Assembly (NCBI RefSeq): GCF_021347895.1
Contig: NC_067117.1
Location: forward strand, 32,928,067 to 32,992,066
DNA: 64,000 bases
From: Acanthochromis polyacanthus
Taxonomy: Eukaryota > Chordata > Actinopteri > Pomacentridae
Direction of reading: 5' to 3'
The notes under the pieces were generated by a model. The model was not told the origin of the DNA. It saw nothing but the letters and a program-made list of their open reading frames with translations, and made no database searches. Of the stretch, positions 61,840-64,000 are shown piece by piece. Positions within the stretch are counted from its first letter, which is position 1; every line of letters starts with the position of its first letter. The translations under genes and the position numbers were made by a program.

Positions 61840-63785
61840 TCTTTTTAGTTATTTCTTTAATAATTAGATTTACTCTTAAATCATTTATTTAAGTGTTTTG
61901 TGTGTTTTATTTAGATGTAACCTTCTTCTCTGCAGCAGCAGCAGAGGTCAAACCTCTGCTTCATTTCACATAAACACACTGTCAGGCCTCCTGAGTGTTT
62001 ATCATTGCCATGGAGACGAGGGGTCTGTTGAAGACGGGGTTGTTTACTGAGCTGTTGTCATGGCGACACAGCGGGTTGACAGGGAACAGGCCAAGCGTTT
62101 GGGACGGTGTCCTTTAATGGGACTTTCTTGACCTCAGTTCAGTCTGTCAGGCTGCAGATAAACCCTGATCCAAACATCTGAGCTAACCTTTAGAACTGGG
62201 TGGTTAACACTGATGGGAAACATTAGTACTAGTAACTAGTACTAGTACACAGCTAAGGTACTGGGACAAAAGTAGGAGTCTATAACTATACTAGCAGCTC
62301 TGTCAGACTGTTCTTTGGTACTTTATGCTAAGCAGTACACTCACATACTCAGAATGCTAACATGCTAATATTTAGCAGGTGATGTTCATCAATGTTTACC
62401 ATGTTTGAATGCTAATATTTGCTGCTTAACACTGAACACAAATTCAGATGTTGACCAATGACCGTGCTGGAAAGTTAAAGTATGGCAAAAATTGTATTGC
62501 TCCTCATTTGGATCAAATATCAAGACTGAGTTGTTCAACATTTCAGCCAGAGCTACAGATGGTGTTGAACCAAAAGGCTTCTATCAGAATAATGAATATA
62601 CTAAGGAAAAACCCTACAAAATTATTAATTAAACAAACTCATTAGACACTGTTAATAAATATGCAATCTGTATGCTGATATTCATTATGCAAATACACTT
62701 GTTAACTTGTCACCGGACTAATTTAAATACCGAGTTTCAGATTATTACAACAGTACTGATTATGTAAATGTGTGTGACTAATTTCATGATTAAGATTAGG
62801 TCCCTATCATGTTATTATGTAAATTTACCTGAATAATTTAGATACTATTATTATTAGATATGCACATTTATCTGATAGACGTAAACATTTATGCAAGCTA
62901 ATATAAAATACAAATTAATCTGTCTAATGTAAATATCAAATTAAAGACCCTAGAATATTATTAGTTACACAAATGTACCTGAATAATTTAAATCTTAAGA
63001 TGAGGGCCCTACAATATTTTCAGGTATGTCAATTTACCTGACAAAGGTTCACTGATACCAGGAGAAGTGACACCGACAGAGCAGCAGTTCATACAAGCAA
63101 CACCAGCAGCAGTTCTGAGGATTCTCCATGATCTTTGGGTTTATATTGTGGTTTGGAGAAGGTCAGATTTAGATTATAGACCAATATGGAGACAACTGGT
63201 CTGTTTAGTCACATCAGAATAGACAATATCTAATCTGAACCAGAGCAGAGAGTCCTAGCATCTCTTCCTCCTACAGTGTCTGCCTGTCGGAAGATAATTT
63301 AGGATGACGTCAAATAACAGCTGCAAAGAAATACTTCAGAAAGGGGAAAGGGTAATTTTTCCTTCACAAAATACAAATTTGCCTGATGTTAATACTTAAG
63401 GGAAAAGTGTACAAAAGTATTAATTATGAAAATGTTTTAACTTATTTAATTAGTACATTTAGGGTGAATATTCATGTAAAATCAGCAGATCTCCAGAGTT
63501 GGTTGAACCAGTCATAAAATGAAATGGGTTTTTGCTGCTGTGAAATCACATGAAACTGGTTTAAAAATGTGCTGCGGTTTATCTGGTTTCCACATCAGAC
63601 AGACTGGTTGTCCCATTTTTTACCGATCAAATATCCTATCAGCTTATTGATCGGGCGTTTTGCTGACACACATTCACGCTCACACACTCTGAGTGGCTGC
63701 ACAGGGACAGTAGATGGAGGAGGAGTGTTGGACATCGATTTGATGAGGCTAATGGAAAGAATGCTTGACTCTGCTCAACCCGGAT
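61840..63785. other. intergenic, no gene seen
   Basis: AT-rich with scattered ATTTACCTGAATAATTTA-like words at 62.7-63.05 kb that recur four or five times, suggesting a decayed tandem repeat. No exon recognised. Confidence 0.5.
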
Positions 63786-63786
63786 G

Positions 63787-63937
<151 letters not shown>

Positions 63938-64000
63938 GATGTAAACATCCTCTTGGAGCCTCAGAGTTGTGAGTTCAGCTCCTCCTGAACAGAAACTTCC

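Overview
The window is a piece of vertebrate, almost certainly teleost fish, nuclear genome. Its genes are split by spliced GT-AG introns, it is AT-rich with long CA/GT and GATA microsatellites, and it is crowded with repeat types typical of bony fish: Tc1-like elements, tRNA-like SINEs with GGAT tails, L2- and RTE-like LINEs, and THAP-domain DNA transposons. The species cannot be named from the sequence alone.

Three protein-coding genes lie head to tail on the + strand. (1) A purine nucleoside phosphorylase gene (about 16.86-32.46 kb) has seven coding exons that join in frame to 295 aa with all expected active-site residues. (2) A gene I do not recognise (36.16-46.82 kb) has six exons that join in frame to 319 aa: a short N-terminus, one membrane segment, then an acidic tail with lysine clusters that has grown by exon-pair duplication. 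(3) rem1, an RGK-family small GTPase (coding 53.66-60.41 kb, probable non-coding first exon ending at 51,460), has four coding exons joining to 309 aa. PNP does purine salvage and REM1 is a membrane-associated regulator of calcium channels and the cytoskeleton; nothing in the sequence suggests a shared pathway.

The first 16 kb has no host gene that I can support. It holds microsatellites, SINE copies, a decayed LINE reverse transcriptase, a dead Tc1-like fragment carrying a 12 x 38 bp minisatellite, and a roughly 355 bp repeat family that recurs at 34-38 kb.

The most striking structure is layered transposon nesting. The last pnp intron contains a 4.5 kb Tc1-like element that was hit by a 525 bp element with 8 bp target duplications and by a 2.4 kb element carrying two THAP domains and the start of a second, YqaJ-type protein. 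A second, shorter THAP/YqaJ-type element lies in the unknown gene. A 729 bp foldback element with seven GCGGCCGC sites shares a block with the 2.4 kb element. The last intron of the unknown gene holds three LINEs, each inside the next. rem1 intron 3 is almost entirely a small DNA transposon with a SINE-like insertion inside it.

All exon boundaries come from reading splice signals, phase and family resemblance by eye. Repeat superfamily names rest on termini, target duplications and recalled family features, not on a database search.
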